This document shows, piece by piece, positions 63,767-64,000 of a stretch of 64,000 bases of DNA. The position numbers and the translations under genes are program-made. The notes below the pieces were generated by a model that was not told where the DNA came from, ran no database searches, and saw only the letters and a list, made by a program, of their open reading frames with translations. The stretch is taken from assembly GCF_029267515.1 (NCBI RefSeq), contig NZ_JAJUIS010000004.1, positions 186,001-250,000 on the forward strand. Reading direction: 5' to 3'. Within the stretch, counting starts at the first letter, position 1; the number at the start of each line of letters is the position of its first letter. The stretch is from Seleniivibrio woodruffii (GTDB lineage Bacteria > Chrysiogenota > Deferribacteres > Deferribacterales > Geovibrionaceae).

Positions 63767-64000
63767 ATGAGAATTAAAAAACTTATGTCTGCCAACAGAG
63801 GCGAAATAGCCATCCGTACATTCAGAGCCTGCACCGAGCTGGGTATCAGAACGGTTGCGGTCTATTCCGACGAAGACAAATACTCCCTCCACAGATACAA
63901 GGCGGACGAAGCGTATCTCATAGGCAAAGGTCTCGACCCTGTTGCCGCTTATCTCAATATGGATGAAATAATTCAGATCGCCATACATAAAAAGGTGGAT
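63767..64000 (+). CDS. pyc: Pyruvate carboxylase, N-terminal part of the biotin carboxylase domain (partial)
   Basis: The first 78 residues of a gene cut by the right edge. The start [20 protein letters not shown] is the biotin carboxylase N-terminus. The stretch [20 protein letters not shown] is characteristic of pyruvate carboxylase rather than acetyl-CoA carboxylase AccC. The enzyme would carboxylate pyruvate to oxaloacetate with ATP and biotin. AGGGAG lies 5 bases before the ATG. Whether the gene is full length or a separate biotin carboxylase subunit cannot be seen. Confidence 0.88.
   Translation, partial: MRIKKLMSANRGEIAIRTFRACTELGIRTVAVYSDEDKYSLHRYKADEAYLIGKGLDPVAAYLNMDEIIQIAIHKKVD

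Overview
The window reads as chromosomal DNA of a flagellated, Gram-negative (diderm) bacterium. It encodes LolA, an OmpP1/FadL porin, a CpoB-like lipoprotein, flagellar export and basal-body proteins, and many sigma-54 regulators. Gene content and protein style (TrmD fused to an RNA methyltransferase domain, MotE beside FliJ, many two-component and c-di-GMP proteins, moderate G+C) suggest Deferribacterota (Geovibrio/Denitrovibrio/Seleniivibrio-like). This assignment is inference, not proof. I see no rRNA, tRNA, CRISPR array, transposase or prophage.

Region 1 (1-8760) is signalling. The end of a histidine kinase overlaps a receiver-DUF3369-HD-GYP protein. Then comes the most striking locus: a cytosolic, sensor-type [NiFe] hydrogenase (small and large subunits), a soluble PAS hybrid histidine kinase, a stand-alone receiver and a GAF-HD-GYP protein. 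It reads as a complete pathway from H2 sensing to c-di-GMP hydrolysis and ends at a bidirectional terminator.

Region 2 (8766-28060) holds short operons: MarR-pirin; TauE/SafE exporter with DUF1634; a WYL regulator divergent from an unlisted 44-residue membrane protein with two matching operator palindromes; peptide deformylase and a double-ACT protein; clpC; a ketopantoate reductase-NUDIX fusion; a PilZ protein; a lipoprotein; a 2-Cys peroxiredoxin. A GlrK-QseG-GlrR-type operon faces a small secreted protein that has a near-perfect sigma-54 promoter and three phased upstream repeats. Next come an isochorismatase-like hydrolase, a HAD phosphatase, mnmA, larE, a histidine-kinase-like protein lacking its phospho-acceptor histidine, and a divergent ArsR/DsrE pair.

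Region 3 (28236-41733, minus strand) is housekeeping: rpsI-rplM, rplS-trmD-rimM-khpA-rpsP-ffh, a BrkB membrane protein fused to a cyclic-nucleotide-binding domain with a VanY-like peptidase, a FadL-like porin, ppsR-ligA, and the tRNA-wobble pair trhP-trmR.

Region 4 (41733-54353, minus strand) is a flagellar supercluster. In transcription order it is a large TPR protein, FlrB-like kinase, FlrC-like sigma-54 activator, a sigma-54 promoter, flgB, flgC, fliE, a structured tandem repeat, fliF, fliG, fliH, fliI, fliJ, motE-like. It runs on into trmR-trhP-ligA-ppsR with overlaps or near-zero spacing.

Region 5 (54413-64000) holds cheV, a CpoB-like lipoprotein, a sigma-54 response regulator (possibly leaderless) overlapping rnr, a Cache-GGDEF(degenerate)-EAL phosphodiesterase, lolA, and the start of pyruvate carboxylase.

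Two themes cross the window. All c-di-GMP proteins here are degraders or readers (two HD-GYP, one EAL, one PilZ) and no intact GGDEF is present. A dispersed family of structured intergenic repeats recurs at 28115, 54413 and 62709, with a probable relative at 47496. Its helices keep their shape while their sequences change.
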